From NCBI RefSeq assembly GCF_009392895.1, contig NZ_CP045488.1, positions 2,046,001-2,110,000 on the forward strand: a DNA stretch of 64,000 bases, read 5' to 3'. Shown one piece after another: positions 25,295 through 34,148 of this stretch. Every line of letters starts with the position of its first letter. The stretch's first letter is position 1. The position numbers and the translations under genes are program-made. The notes beneath the pieces are model-generated. The model was not told the origin of the DNA and did no database searches. It saw nothing but the letters and a program-made list of their open reading frames with translations. The DNA is from Natronorubrum aibiense (lineage in GTDB: Archaea; Halobacteriota; Halobacteria; Halobacteriales; Natrialbaceae).

Positions 25295-25717
25295 ATGCCA
25301 GACGATACGTCCGAAGCCGACGGTGCCGACGATAACAGACGAGAGTCGTCGCCAGACGGACCGGACGTCCACGACCCGAACACGGTACGGGATGACACTG
25401 GAAATCACTGGGGCGACCGTGGGTCTGACGACCGAATCGACGGGACGGACCGCGAGCGTCGGATCGGGGCCGACGAGACGCGCCCGAGGACCGACCGCGA
25501 CGACGCCGGCGACGCGTACCGCGTCCCACTCGACCTCTCCGATACAGCTGACGACTCAGTCGAATCGGACGCTGCCGACGACGATCCGTACGGTCCAGAG
25601 CCCAGCTCGACGCCGGTCGAACCCGGCGATCCCGAACTCGAGAACGTCCTTTTCGTGATTTTCGGTGCACTCGCGATGCTCCTCGTCGTCTTCCAGGTCG
25701 TGTCGATTCCGCTGTGA
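25295..25717 (+). CDS. acidic tail-anchored haloarchaeal protein
   Basis: A 140-residue protein: about 115 residues of disordered, Asp/Glu/Arg-rich sequence followed by a single C-terminal membrane span (LFVIFGALAMLLVVFQVVSI). The span at the very end predicts a tail-anchored protein with its acidic domain in the cytoplasm. The middle VPLDLSD and a PYGPEPSSTPVEPGDPELEN segment are the only ordered-looking parts. Haloarchaeal relatives are uncharacterised. ATG at 25295 follows a typical short leader; ATG at 25271 in the same frame is possible. It precedes the NfeD/SPFH pair on the same strand. Confidence 0.65.
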   Translation: MPDDTSEADGADDNRRESSPDGPDVHDPNTVRDDTGNHWGDRGSDDRIDGTDRERRIGADETRPRTDRDDAGDAYRVPLDLSDTADDSVESDAADDDPYGPEPSSTPVEPGDPELENVLFVIFGALAMLLVVFQVVSIPL

Positions 25718-25797
25718 GATCTCGACCGGGTCTTCGGCGGACGTCCCGCTGAAATCCCTCGGCAACCTTTAATCCGGGTGCGAACTTAGCTCGAGAT

Positions 25798-26394
25798 ATG
25801 CTCGCACTTCTCGTCGAGAATCTGCCCCTCGTCCTCCTGGTCGCCGGTCTCGTGCTGATGGGGCTCGAGGCACTCTCGCCCGGCGCTCACCTCATCGTCA
25901 TCGGTGTCGCACTGGTCGGTGCGGGGATGATCGGTGTGCTTTTCCCGTCTCCGTTGAGTCCGTTCGTGTTGGCAGCGCTGACGCTCGTCATCGGCCTCGC
26001 CGCGGCGTACGTCTACCACGAGTTCGATTTCTACGGTGGCAAGGGGACTGCCCAGACGACCGACTCGAGTTCGCTGGCCGGGTCGATAGGCTACGTCACC
26101 GAGACCGTCACCGCTCGAGACGGCGAGGTCAAACTCGAGCAAGGCGGGTTCGCACCCTACTACAGCGCTCGATCGACGAGCGGGACGATCGAAGAAGGTG
26201 AGGAGATCATCGTGCTCGATCCCGGTGGGGGCAACGTGCTCACTGTCGAATCCCTCGGGGCGATCGGCGAGGACGAGATCGACCGCGCGCTCGCAGAGGG
26301 GGCCTCGGATTCCGAGTCTCGAGTCGACGAGCAGGCGGGTGGCCAGTCGAAGACGGACACCGGAACCGAGCCCGAAACGGAGAAATCGAACTGA
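25798..26394 (+). CDS. NfeD-family membrane protein
   Basis: A 198-residue NfeD homologue (short form): two or three hydrophobic spans in residues 1-75, an OB-fold domain (SLAGSIGYVTETVTARDGEVKLEQG to VLTVESLG, about 95-165) and an acidic Glu/Ser-rich tail. NfeD proteins pair with SPFH/stomatin proteins in conserved operons and are believed to organise membrane microdomains. Exactly that partner follows 73 bases downstream. A TATA-like taatcc precedes the ATG closely (about 25 bases), fitting a leaderless transcript. Confidence 0.88.
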   Translation: MLALLVENLPLVLLVAGLVLMGLEALSPGAHLIVIGVALVGAGMIGVLFPSPLSPFVLAALTLVIGLAAAYVYHEFDFYGGKGTAQTTDSSSLAGSIGYVTETVTARDGEVKLEQGGFAPYYSARSTSGTIEEGEEIIVLDPGGGNVLTVESLGAIGEDEIDRALAEGASDSESRVDEQAGGQSKTDTGTEPETEKSN

Positions 26395-26467
26395 GGCGGT
26401 CGAAATCAGTCGAACCTGTCGAGAAAATAAGAGAACGCTTTTCCCCCCACCACCGTAAGACCGGCAT

Positions 26468-27616
26468 ATGGTCCTGGACCTACTCCCATTACAAACCGGT
26501 ACCGGCGGTGCACTGCTGTTCGTCGGTGCCCTTGTCCTCCTCGTCGTGATCGCTGCACTGCTCAGTGCGGTCGAGATCGTCGACGCCTACGAGAAGCGTG
26601 CGCTGACCGTCTTCGGCGAGTACCGCAAACTCTTAGAGCCGGGGATCAACTTCGTCCCACCGTTCGTATCGAACACCTACCGGTTCGATATGCGAACGCA
26701 AACGCTCGACGTCCCTCGGCAGGAAGCGATCACGCGGGACAACTCGCCGGTCACGGCCGACGCCGTCGTCTACATCAAAGTGATGGACGCCAAGAAGGCG
26801 TTCCTGCAGGTCGACGACTACAAGCGAGCCGTTTCGAACCTCGCCCAGACGACCCTGCGTGCCGTGCTGGGTGATATGGAACTCGACGACACGTTGAACA
26901 AGCGCCAAGAGATCAACGCCCGCATCCGTCAGGAACTCGACGAACCCACCGACGAGTGGGGGATCCGCGTCGAGAGCGTCGAGGTCCGTGAAGTCAACCC
27001 ATCGAAAGACGTCCAGCGCGCGATGGAACAACAGACCTCCGCGGAGCGCAAACGCCGCGCCATGATCCTCGAGGCACAGGGTGAACGCCGCAGTGCCGTC
27101 GAGAAGGCAGAAGGTGACAAACAAAGCGAGATCATCCGCGCACAGGGTGAAAAACAGAGCCAGATCCTCGAGGCACAGGGTGACGCGATTTCGACCGTGT
27201 TGCGCGCGAGATCGGCCGAGTCGATGGGCGAACGCGCCGTCATCGACAAGGGGATGGAGACGCTGTCGGAGATCGGCCAGAGCGAGTCGACCACGTTCGT
27301 CCTCCCGCAGGAGCTGTCCTCGATGGTCGGTCGCTACGGCAAACACCTGACCGGCAGCGACGTCAAAGAAGACGGCCAGCAACTCGACAGCCTCGAGTTC
27401 GACGAGGAGACGCGCGAACTGATTGGGCTGGACGACATCGCCGAGATCATCGGCGAAATCGACGAAGAAGCCGAGATGGATCTCGAGGCGATGGAACAGG
27501 AAGCCCAGGCGATCAAAGAGGGCAAGGACGCGGCGACGATCTCCGATCCGGACGAGGTCATCGAGGAGATGGATCAGGAGTTCGCCGGTGGCGCCGACGC
27601 CGATCAGAACACGTAA
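26468..27616 (+). CDS. SPFH/Band 7 stomatin-prohibitin-like protein
   Basis: A 382-residue membrane scaffold protein. One N-terminal span (about 15-37) is followed by the Band 7 domain (EKRALTVFGEYRKLLEPGINFVPPF; VPRQEAITRDNSPVTADAVVYIKV) and a long coiled coil in which short AQGE/AEGD units recur (about residues 200-240). The C-terminus is acidic. Such proteins oligomerise into rings that organise membrane proteins and proteases; its NfeD partner is immediately upstream. ATG at 26468 follows a pyrimidine/A-rich leader. Confidence 0.92.
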   Translation: MVLDLLPLQTGTGGALLFVGALVLLVVIAALLSAVEIVDAYEKRALTVFGEYRKLLEPGINFVPPFVSNTYRFDMRTQTLDVPRQEAITRDNSPVTADAVVYIKVMDAKKAFLQVDDYKRAVSNLAQTTLRAVLGDMELDDTLNKRQEINARIRQELDEPTDEWGIRVESVEVREVNPSKDVQRAMEQQTSAERKRRAMILEAQGERRSAVEKAEGDKQSEIIRAQGEKQSQILEAQGDAISTVLRARSAESMGERAVIDKGMETLSEIGQSESTTFVLPQELSSMVGRYGKHLTGSDVKEDGQQLDSLEFDEETRELIGLDDIAEIIGEIDEEAEMDLEAMEQEAQAIKEGKDAATISDPDEVIEEMDQEFAGGADADQNT

Positions 27617-27714
27617 CGACAGATCTTATCGCGTTCGAGAAATTCAGTTTTCGGTGCATAAGACGGAGCGAAACCTGTTTTACCACTCGTCTCATTTCAG
27701 GAGATACGCATAGC

Positions 27715-28332
27715 ATGACGAATCCTGATGGGGTCGACGAAGGGAAACGAGCGATCCTGCGTCGCTTTGCGGCGCTCGGCGCCGCGTCGCCGCTTGCAGC
27801 TCTCTCTGAACCGGCGGCGGCTGATACCGGTGAAAGCGACGCCCGTGATGCGATCGTTGGGTATCTCTCGACGACGCCTGGCGCCCATTTCTCGAAGATC
27901 CGGGACGACCTGCAACTCGGAACCGGCGAAACCCAACACCACCTACGCCGACTCGAGGAACTCGGGGCAATCGAACGCTACCGTGACGGCGATTACAAGC
28001 GCTTCGTCCCGGCGGATCGATTCGACGCGTTCGAAAAGCAGACGCTGGGCTACCTCCGCCGGGAGACTCCGCGCGGGATGTTGATCGAACTCCTCCTCAA
28101 TCCGGAGACGACGGCCGGCGACCTCGCGACGGCTCTCGACGTTTCTGCCCCCACGGTGAGCAAGTACGCCGGCGAACTCGAGGACGCCGGATTGCTCTCC
28201 CGTGAGGACGGCTACGCCGTCGAACGGCCCGAGACGGTTCTGATCTTGATCGTCCGCCACGCCGACTCCTTCGGTGAGTCGGCCCGACGGCTCGCCCAGA
28301 ACGCGGATCAGTTCATCGACTATCACGGCTAG
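27715..28332 (+). CDS. double winged-helix transcriptional regulator
   Basis: A 205-residue protein with two winged-helix modules: one about residues 43-100 (DAIVGYLSTTPGAHFSKIRDDLQLGTGETQHHLRRLEELGAIER split over this span) and a second about 115-165 (LLNPETTAGDLATALDVSAPTVSKYAGELEDAGLL). This is a common haloarchaeal regulator type related to ArsR/MarR. The N-terminal 40 residues are odd: a basic KRAILRRFAALG is followed by an alanine-rich hydrophobic stretch and then AAAD, resembling a Tat signal. The role is unknown; it follows the SPFH gene on the same strand after about 100 bases. Confidence 0.8.
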   Translation: MTNPDGVDEGKRAILRRFAALGAASPLAALSEPAAADTGESDARDAIVGYLSTTPGAHFSKIRDDLQLGTGETQHHLRRLEELGAIERYRDGDYKRFVPADRFDAFEKQTLGYLRRETPRGMLIELLLNPETTAGDLATALDVSAPTVSKYAGELEDAGLLSREDGYAVERPETVLILIVRHADSFGESARRLAQNADQFIDYHG

Positions 28333-28730
28333 ACGTGTGTTACCAGCGATAACATCGTCTTACGGCGTGGCTGCCCTCCCGCTGGCCGGCCATACGACAA
28401 CACATCGTGGCACGTGACAGCCGAGTTCGAGTCAGTATCGTGGACAGTTCCCGCGTGACGAACGAAAAGACGCTCGCTCAATATCGGAAGCCGCGGTTCA
28501 CGGCAGCAGACCGGCTGCTGTCCCGAGTTCTCGGTGGTTCGCCGGATGGTCGTGGATGTGCCAGCACTGACGGATAGTCGTCCACACCAGACTGATCGAC
28601 GTCCCTAGTGTCGTTTAGTGAACGATCATTCGATCGGGTGGGTGAAAAGCGCAATCGCTGTGTGTAATATAACCAGTAAAACGGTGAGCGGCGTGCATCG
28701 GCCGGAGAACAGGTGTCGAACGGGTGGTCG
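28333..28730. other. 398-base intergenic stretch without a recognised gene
   Basis: No open frame with family character is visible on either strand. A small dyad tcgtt-tagtg-aacga at 28613-28627 and an A/T-richer gtgtaatataacc near 28660-28672 are the only notable elements. It separates the HTH regulator from a convergent small regulator gene. Confidence 0.4.
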
Positions 28731-28964
28731 TTATATATCGACCTTCCACGTCGTACTCGAGGAGTAGCCCCACTTTTCGATTTCAACGTCGAGATTGCCG
28801 TTCTGGAGCGCCGTAATGTTCGAGCCGACCTCTTTCGCCGTCATTCCCAACTCCTGTCCGATGAGCCGAGATTTGAAGTAGGTCTTCGTTCCGGCGTTAT
28901 CTCGGAGATACTGGAGGATCCGGCGTTGTTTGCTCGTGAGGTCGGTGGCCATTGCAGTGCTCAT
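28731..28964 (-). CDS. small winged-helix-like haloarchaeal protein
   Basis: A 77-residue protein with a predicted helix-turn-helix: LTSKQRRILQYLRDNAGTKTYFKSRLIGQELGMTAKEVGSNITALQN spans two short halves of a winged helix, and the C-terminal KWGYSSSTTWKVDI would be the wing/strand. Comparable one-domain proteins are widespread in haloarchaea and uncharacterised. ATG at 28964 (MSTAMATD) is chosen; an in-frame extension upstream crosses the promoter region. It may be a DNA-binding regulator; targets unknown. Confidence 0.75.
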   Translation of the reverse strand: MSTAMATDLTSKQRRILQYLRDNAGTKTYFKSRLIGQELGMTAKEVGSNITALQNGNLDVEIEKWGYSSSTTWKVDI

Positions 28965-29182
28965 ACGTCTGGGTACAGCAGGAGCACCCTTAGGGGGTTT
29001 GGTACGCGCGGTTAACCCGCTCCCGTCCTGCGATTTTGCGAGCGAGTAAGGAGACAATAACCGGGCAGAAAGCTTTCGTTGGTACAGCCGGTTAATATAT
29101 AGTACTCGATGACTGTCGGCAGAACGTGACCGTCTCACGGGTCGTTTCGATTCGAGCCGTCGGTTACGACCGACACTGAATA

Positions 29183-29713
29183 TCACCTGCTCGGACGGCT
29201 ACGGTCGCTGTCGGCGACGAACGGCCCGAACGCACAGGCAACCGCTTCCCCGAGTGCCTGCGCCCGGCTCGTCAGTCCGGCTGTGAGCACGCCGGCAGCA
29301 CCCTCGTCTTTGGCTATTCCATCGGTTCCGAGCCGGTCGTCCATCACCGGCCCCAGTTCGGCCCCGGCCTCGAGCCGAGTCGCAACGTCGTCGGGAAGCG
29401 GCAGTGTAGGTCCCCCACCACGTTCGAGCCGCTCGCCGTCGGTGACGGCGGCCCACATGATTAGCGACAGTCCGGGGACACCCTCGAGGCGAGCGACACC
29501 ACCCTCGAGCCCGACGCCGTAGTCAGCACCGGTCGCTTCGAGCGCTCGCCGGGCGCGGGTATCGGCGCCCGTTACGGTCTCGTCGATCGACCACGGCTGT
29601 TCGGGCACACCCGAGTCGACGGCGACCGCGGTCACCGTCGGGTCGAATCGCTCGAGCGTCCGTTCGACTGCGTCGATCTTGACCGGATTCGTGCTTCCGA
29701 CTGCGACGTCCAT
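29183..29713 (-). CDS. inosine/xanthosine triphosphatase (DUF84 family)
   Basis: A 176-residue house-cleaning NTPase that hydrolyses non-canonical purine triphosphates (ITP, XTP). It opens with MDVAVGSTNPVKIDAVERT, the nucleotide-binding signature of the DUF84/YjjX family, and continues with DETVTGADTRARRAL and YGVGLEGGV. The GTDGIAKDEGAAGVLTAGL block near the C-terminus is also typical. ATG at 29713 is the natural start. It is divergent from the TFB gene with about 220 bases between start codons. Confidence 0.9.
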   Translation of the reverse strand: MDVAVGSTNPVKIDAVERTLERFDPTVTAVAVDSGVPEQPWSIDETVTGADTRARRALEATGADYGVGLEGGVARLEGVPGLSLIMWAAVTDGERLERGGGPTLPLPDDVATRLEAGAELGPVMDDRLGTDGIAKDEGAAGVLTAGLTSRAQALGEAVACAFGPFVADSDRSRPSR

Positions 29714-29932
29714 ACGGTGGGTTCGAACGGGTCGAATTTGGAAACTCCGATCCGGCGGTGCTTCTAGGCTTTAATGTTTTGATCGTTAATGCTAGTTCCC
29801 GCGAATTACCCGTTCTCGAGAGGTGTCGGGCTTCGATTTCGAAACCCTTAACCATCGAGTGTCAGAACGAGGTAGGTAACGAATCCGTCCGGGCTTTTGC
29901 AGCCAGTTCGGCCGGTCAGCACTTGCCATCGT

Positions 29933-30913
29933 ATGACCAACACCACATCGAACACCAGAGTACGGCGTACCGGATCAAAAACGAACGAGGAAACGACCGA
30001 GACCGAACAGAACGACCTGGTTTGCCCCGAGTGTACGGGCAACCTCGTCGTCGACGACGAACACGGCGAGACGGTCTGTGAAGACTGTGGCCTCGTCGTC
30101 GAGGAGGATTCCGTCGACCGCGGCCCCGAGTGGCGTGCGTTCGACGCTGCCGAGAAAAACGAGAAGTCCCGCGTGGGCGCGCCCACGACGAACACGATGC
30201 ACGACAAGGGGCTCTCGACGAACATCGACTGGCGGAACAAAGACGCCTACGGCAACTCCCTTGGCTCCCGCCAGCGCGAGAAGATGCAACGCCTTCGGAA
30301 GTGGAACGAGCGATTCCGCACGCGTGACTCCAAAGAGCGGAACCTGAAACAGGCTCTCGGTGAGATCGACCGGATGGCTTCTGCGCTTGGCCTGCCGACG
30401 AACGTCCGCGAAACCGCTTCCGTCATCTACCGACGCGCACTCGACGAGGACCTGCTGCCCGGCCGCTCCATCGAAGGTGTCTCCACGGCCTGTGTCTACG
30501 CCGCCGCCCGACAGGCAGGCGTTCCCCGCAGTCTCGACGAGATCGCCGACGTCTCCCGCGTCGAGAAAAACGAGATCGCCCGCACCTACCGCTACGTCGT
30601 TCGGGAACTCGGCCTCGAGGTCCAGCCGGCCGACCCCGAAAGCTACGTGCCACGGTTTGCCTCCGGACTCGATCTCTCCGACGAGGCCGAGCACCGCGCA
30701 CGTGGGCTGCTCCAGAACGCCAAGGAGAAGGGCGTCCACAGCGGTAAATCGCCGGTCGGCCTCGCTGCCGCCGCCGTTTACGCCGCCGCACTGCTGACGA
30801 ACGAAAAGACCACGCAGGCTGCCGTCAGCGACGTCGCCGACATCTCCGAAGTGACGATTCGAAACCGGTATCACGAACTCCTCGAAGCCGAGGAGACGCT
30901 CGGACTGGCCTGA
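29933..30913 (+). CDS. tfb: transcription initiation factor TFB
   Basis: A 326-residue archaeal TFIIB homologue that recruits RNA polymerase to TBP-bound promoters. The N-terminal zinc ribbon (LVCPECTGNLVVDDEHGE and CEDCGLVVEEDSVDRGPEWR) is at about 28-60, the B-finger/linker follows, and two cyclin repeats run from about 125-220 and 225-320 (SRVEKNEIARTYRYVVREL; SEVTIRNRYHEL). Haloarchaea carry several TFB paralogues; which one this is cannot be told here. ATG at 29933 is chosen over GTG/TTG upstream; a BRE/TATA-like gaaacccttaa lies near 29840-29850. Confidence 0.97.
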   Translation: MTNTTSNTRVRRTGSKTNEETTETEQNDLVCPECTGNLVVDDEHGETVCEDCGLVVEEDSVDRGPEWRAFDAAEKNEKSRVGAPTTNTMHDKGLSTNIDWRNKDAYGNSLGSRQREKMQRLRKWNERFRTRDSKERNLKQALGEIDRMASALGLPTNVRETASVIYRRALDEDLLPGRSIEGVSTACVYAAARQAGVPRSLDEIADVSRVEKNEIARTYRYVVRELGLEVQPADPESYVPRFASGLDLSDEAEHRARGLLQNAKEKGVHSGKSPVGLAAAAVYAAALLTNEKTTQAAVSDVADISEVTIRNRYHELLEAEETLGLA

Positions 30914-31048
30914 TCGACAGGGTCGACTCACCGCCCCTTGTCAGGATCGACCGATATTTTTTCACTCGTTTAATACATCAGCGCAACAGTGTTACTCCGA
31001 AATCGTGAAAAGGGCTCTAAGTGGGAGACGGTTGTGCCATGCTGTACC

Positions 31049-31276
31049 ATGCGATCCCAGGAGTACGTACAGCTCCATGCGCTGCTGCAGGAAATACGTG
31101 CGACCGTCGAGGAGAACCAACAGACGGCAGACGCTTTCGAGGCGTACGATACACAGCCGGTTCGGCCGGTACACGTCCATCTCTCGAAAGCCCAACATCG
31201 ACGGGCGATCTTCCTCCTCCTCGAGGGTATCAGTGAAACGCTCGAGACACAAGCGTCTCCGGAAGTAGCGGTCTGA
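31049..31276 (+). CDS. UPF0058 family protein
   Basis: A 75-residue helical protein typical of the archaeal UPF0058 family: MRSQEYVQLHALLQEIR at the start and PVHVHLSKAQHRRAIFLLLEG in the second half. Crystal structures of homologues show a small helical dimer; function is unknown. The upstream in-frame part is ignored because MRSQEY is the conserved start. A TATA-like tttaatac lies about 80 bases upstream. Confidence 0.85.
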   Translation: MRSQEYVQLHALLQEIRATVEENQQTADAFEAYDTQPVRPVHVHLSKAQHRRAIFLLLEGISETLETQASPEVAV

Positions 31277-31376
31277 CGCGGACACGATCGCAGGACTGTG
31301 AGTAGACGGGTCGTTCTGTACCACCGGAAAGTCCTCGAGCAGACGCCTTTTTGTCGATCCGAGCGAGTGTGCCCAC

Positions 31377-32057
31377 ATGGACTTCGATTCGTTCGTCCTC
31401 GCCGCATCGACCGCTGATCTCTCCGAGGAACCGGCCGCTCGCGAACACGCCGACGCGATCGAGTACCGTATGGATCTCGCTGACGAGCCACTGACTGCCC
31501 TCGAGGCCTACGACGGGGACGGCCAACTGCCGATCCTCGCGACCAACCGCGCCGAGTGGGAAGGTGGCGAGTGGAGCGGTGACGACGACCGCCGACTCGA
31601 GGTTCTCGCCGAGGCAACCGCCGTCGACGCCGTCGAGGCGATCGATATCGAACTCGAGGCGGTTTTGGCTGGTGACGCCGACGACCTCCTCGAGACGGCT
31701 CGCGAGCGCGACGTCGCCGTCGTCGCGTCGGCCCACGATTTCGAGGGAACGCCGACTCGCGGCGAGCTGGTCTCGACGCTGACGGAAGCGCACAAGCACG
31801 CTGACGTCGCCAAAATCGCTGTTACCGCCGAGTCCCACAAGGACACCCTCGCCGTGCTCGCAGCGACGGAACAGTTGACCGCCCACGGCGACCCCGTCGC
31901 GACGATGGCGATGGGCGAACTGGGGAGCCATACGCGTGCAGTAGCGCCGGTGTACGGTTCACGAATCGGCTACGCGCCCGTCGATCCCGACAACGCGACC
32001 GCTCCGGGGCAGTACGATCTCGAGACCCTCTCGAGGCTGGTCGCGGACCTCAGTTGA
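31377..32057 (+). CDS. aroD: type I 3-dehydroquinate dehydratase
   Basis: A 226-residue TIM-barrel enzyme converting 3-dehydroquinate to 3-dehydroshikimate. The family residues are visible: Glu/Arg in AIEYRMDLADE, the catalytic histidine in VASAHDFEGTPTR and the Schiff-base lysine in DVAKIAVTAES, followed by MAMGELGSHTR. In archaea the dehydroquinate comes from dehydroquinate synthase II, whose gene is 2 kb downstream on the opposite strand. ATG at 31377. Confidence 0.95.
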   Translation: MDFDSFVLAASTADLSEEPAAREHADAIEYRMDLADEPLTALEAYDGDGQLPILATNRAEWEGGEWSGDDDRRLEVLAEATAVDAVEAIDIELEAVLAGDADDLLETARERDVAVVASAHDFEGTPTRGELVSTLTEAHKHADVAKIAVTAESHKDTLAVLAATEQLTAHGDPVATMAMGELGSHTRAVAPVYGSRIGYAPVDPDNATAPGQYDLETLSRLVADLS

Positions 32058-32137
32058 GCGTCGCAACGTACGTAAAATAGCTGCACATATGAACGCATTC
32101 GTTGGTACGGATCAGTCACGCAGCCGTGACTATACCG

Positions 32138-33436
32138 ATGCAAAGACTTTCACGATCGGTGGTAACGTTAGCGATGATCGTCGCCCTCGTCGCGAGTACG
32201 GCGGGGATCGGAGCCGCTGCCCCCGGACCGAACGCGACATCGATGGACGTCGACACCGACGATCGACCGATAGATGTGTCGAACTGGCTGACACCGAGCG
32301 ACAACGGCGCGGGTTCGATCGACGATCGGTCATCGGTACCCGAGCGACTGTCGTTCGTCGAGCGATTGCTCACGAACGTCTTCTCCAGTGCGTTCGATCA
32401 GCCGGAGCAGACGGACCGCCCCGCAGTTCCTGACGACGATGCGTGGACGGACCGTGGTGACTCGAGCGACGATTCCCTCGAGCGCGACAATGGTGACGCG
32501 GACGGCAATGACGAGACGGCAACCGACGAAGTGGCGAGCGACGACGATGAATCGGATGTCGTCGATGACACAGACGAGAACGCACCTGAGGAATCGGACG
32601 ACGAGAACGCCGGTGATGAGTCGTCCGACTCAGTCGACGATGAAAACGAAACGGACGGCATCGAGGACACCGACGAGACGGACGGCGAAACCGACGGTGC
32701 CGACGAGTCTGACGAGCCGAGCGAGTCCGACTCCGAGGGCGAAACCGACGATACCGACTCGAGTGACGATACCGCCGGCTCGGACGAAAGCGAGATCGAC
32801 GATGACGATTCCGCTGGCGACGACACCACGGAATCGAGTGCGTCCGACGACGGTGACGAGGCAGACGAGAGCACCGTGGTCGATGGCGATGCCGAAGATA
32901 CCGACGACACTGTGTCCGACGATGGCACGACTGACGAAGACGCCGACATCGCGGGCGACGGCACGCTCGATCGGGCACTCGTCGAACAATATATACACGA
33001 AGGCATCAACGAAGAGCGAACCGCTCGCGGACTCGAGGCGCTCGAGTTCGACGAAGTCCTCCAAGAGATCGCACGCGGGCACAGCGAGGACATGGCCGAG
33101 CGCGGGTACTTTAGTCACGAGGACCCGGAGGGCAACACCTTCGCGGACCGCTACGCCGAACACGGCTACGAGTGTCGGGCGTACACGGACGGTGGCGCGT
33201 ACTACACCGGTGGCGAGAACATCGCCTACACGTACGTCGACCAGCCGGTCCGAACGGACTCGGGCGACGTCGTCGAGCACACGACCGAACGCGAACTGGC
33301 CGACGGCCTCGTCGAGCAGTGGATGAACTCCGACGGACACCGCGAGAACATCCTCGCCGACCACTGGAACACCGAGGGGATCGGGATCGCCGTGACCGAC
33401 GACGACCGGGTGTACGCGACCCAGAACTTCTGCTAG
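32138..33436 (+). CDS. secreted CAP/SCP-domain protein with acidic linker
   Basis: A 432-residue protein. Residues 1-30 form a signal peptide (MQRLSRSVVTLAMIVALVA then a GIGAAAP end). Residues about 88-274 are an extreme low-complexity linker almost entirely Asp, Glu, Ser and Thr. The C-terminal 150 residues are a CAP (YkwD/SCP) domain: IHEGINEERTARGLEALEF, IARGHSEDMAERGYFSHEDPEG, GENIAYT and WMNSDGHRENILAD, with the histidine/glutamate cleft residues. The function of haloarchaeal CAP proteins is unknown. The linker probably spans the S-layer. ATG at 32138 is set by the signal peptide. Confidence 0.88.
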   Translation: MQRLSRSVVTLAMIVALVASTAGIGAAAPGPNATSMDVDTDDRPIDVSNWLTPSDNGAGSIDDRSSVPERLSFVERLLTNVFSSAFDQPEQTDRPAVPDDDAWTDRGDSSDDSLERDNGDADGNDETATDEVASDDDESDVVDDTDENAPEESDDENAGDESSDSVDDENETDGIEDTDETDGETDGADESDEPSESDSEGETDDTDSSDDTAGSDESEIDDDDSAGDDTTESSASDDGDEADESTVVDGDAEDTDDTVSDDGTTDEDADIAGDGTLDRALVEQYIHEGINEERTARGLEALEFDEVLQEIARGHSEDMAERGYFSHEDPEGNTFADRYAEHGYECRAYTDGGAYYTGGENIAYTYVDQPVRTDSGDVVEHTTERELADGLVEQWMNSDGHRENILADHWNTEGIGIAVTDDDRVYATQNFC

Positions 33437-33592
33437 CCACCGATCTCGACAGCACCGACGCCGCCCCTCGATTCTTTCGAACCGACTCGAGAGCGCGAGT
33501 CGCCGAAGGTAATCGCTGTTTGATTGATCGCCAAATGAGACGAAAAGAGAAATCGGAATGTTAAGGGGACGGGTCCCCTAGCACCACGTACG

Positions 33593-34030
33593 ATGACATG
33601 GCTCCGTGCGCTCGCTGCCGCTGTTCTCTCGGTTATTATGCCCGGTGCGGGCCACGCCCTGATCCGGGATTGGCTCCGTGCGATAGTGTTTGCTGGACTG
33701 TATTTTTCGGCGATGCTGTACTTTTTCCCGATCGAGTTGGTCGCCGATGCCACCACGATGACCGACGCAATGGAAGTCCTCTCCGCGGAGACCGATACGA
33801 TCTCGCAGTTCGTCCTCTCGTTTCTCGTCCTGTTCGCGACGATCGACGCCACGTTCCGGGCGGCCGGCTTCCCGCCGACGGGCAACCGTTCGAGCGACGG
33901 GCCGTCCTGTCCCCAGTGTGGGAAGGAACTCGACGACGACCTCGAGTTCTGTCACTGGTGTACGACCCGCTTAGAGCCGGTCGAGTCGGACGCCGACGCG
34001 CAGGCTCGAGACGAAACGCCACAGCCGTGA
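33593..34030 (+). CDS. membrane protein with C-terminal zinc ribbon
   Basis: A 145-residue protein with three hydrophobic segments (about residues 5-25, 28-48 and 70-90) followed by a cytoplasmic zinc ribbon SCPQCGKELDDDLEFCHWCTTRLEP at about 103-128 with four cysteines in CxxC pairs, and an acidic tail. Similar membrane/zinc-ribbon proteins occur throughout haloarchaea without an assigned function. Convergent with the dehydroquinate synthase gene, 118 bases away. Confidence 0.75.
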   Translation: MTWLRALAAAVLSVIMPGAGHALIRDWLRAIVFAGLYFSAMLYFFPIELVADATTMTDAMEVLSAETDTISQFVLSFLVLFATIDATFRAAGFPPTGNRSSDGPSCPQCGKELDDDLEFCHWCTTRLEPVESDADAQARDETPQP

Positions 34031-34148
34031 ACAGACGGTGCTCTCATCGGTGGGTTCTTCGTCGACACTGTTGTCGAGTTGATGAACGTGAAAATACGGC
34101 GTTTCCGACAGCCCGGACGGAGCCGACCGAACTGCCACGCAGTCGCCC

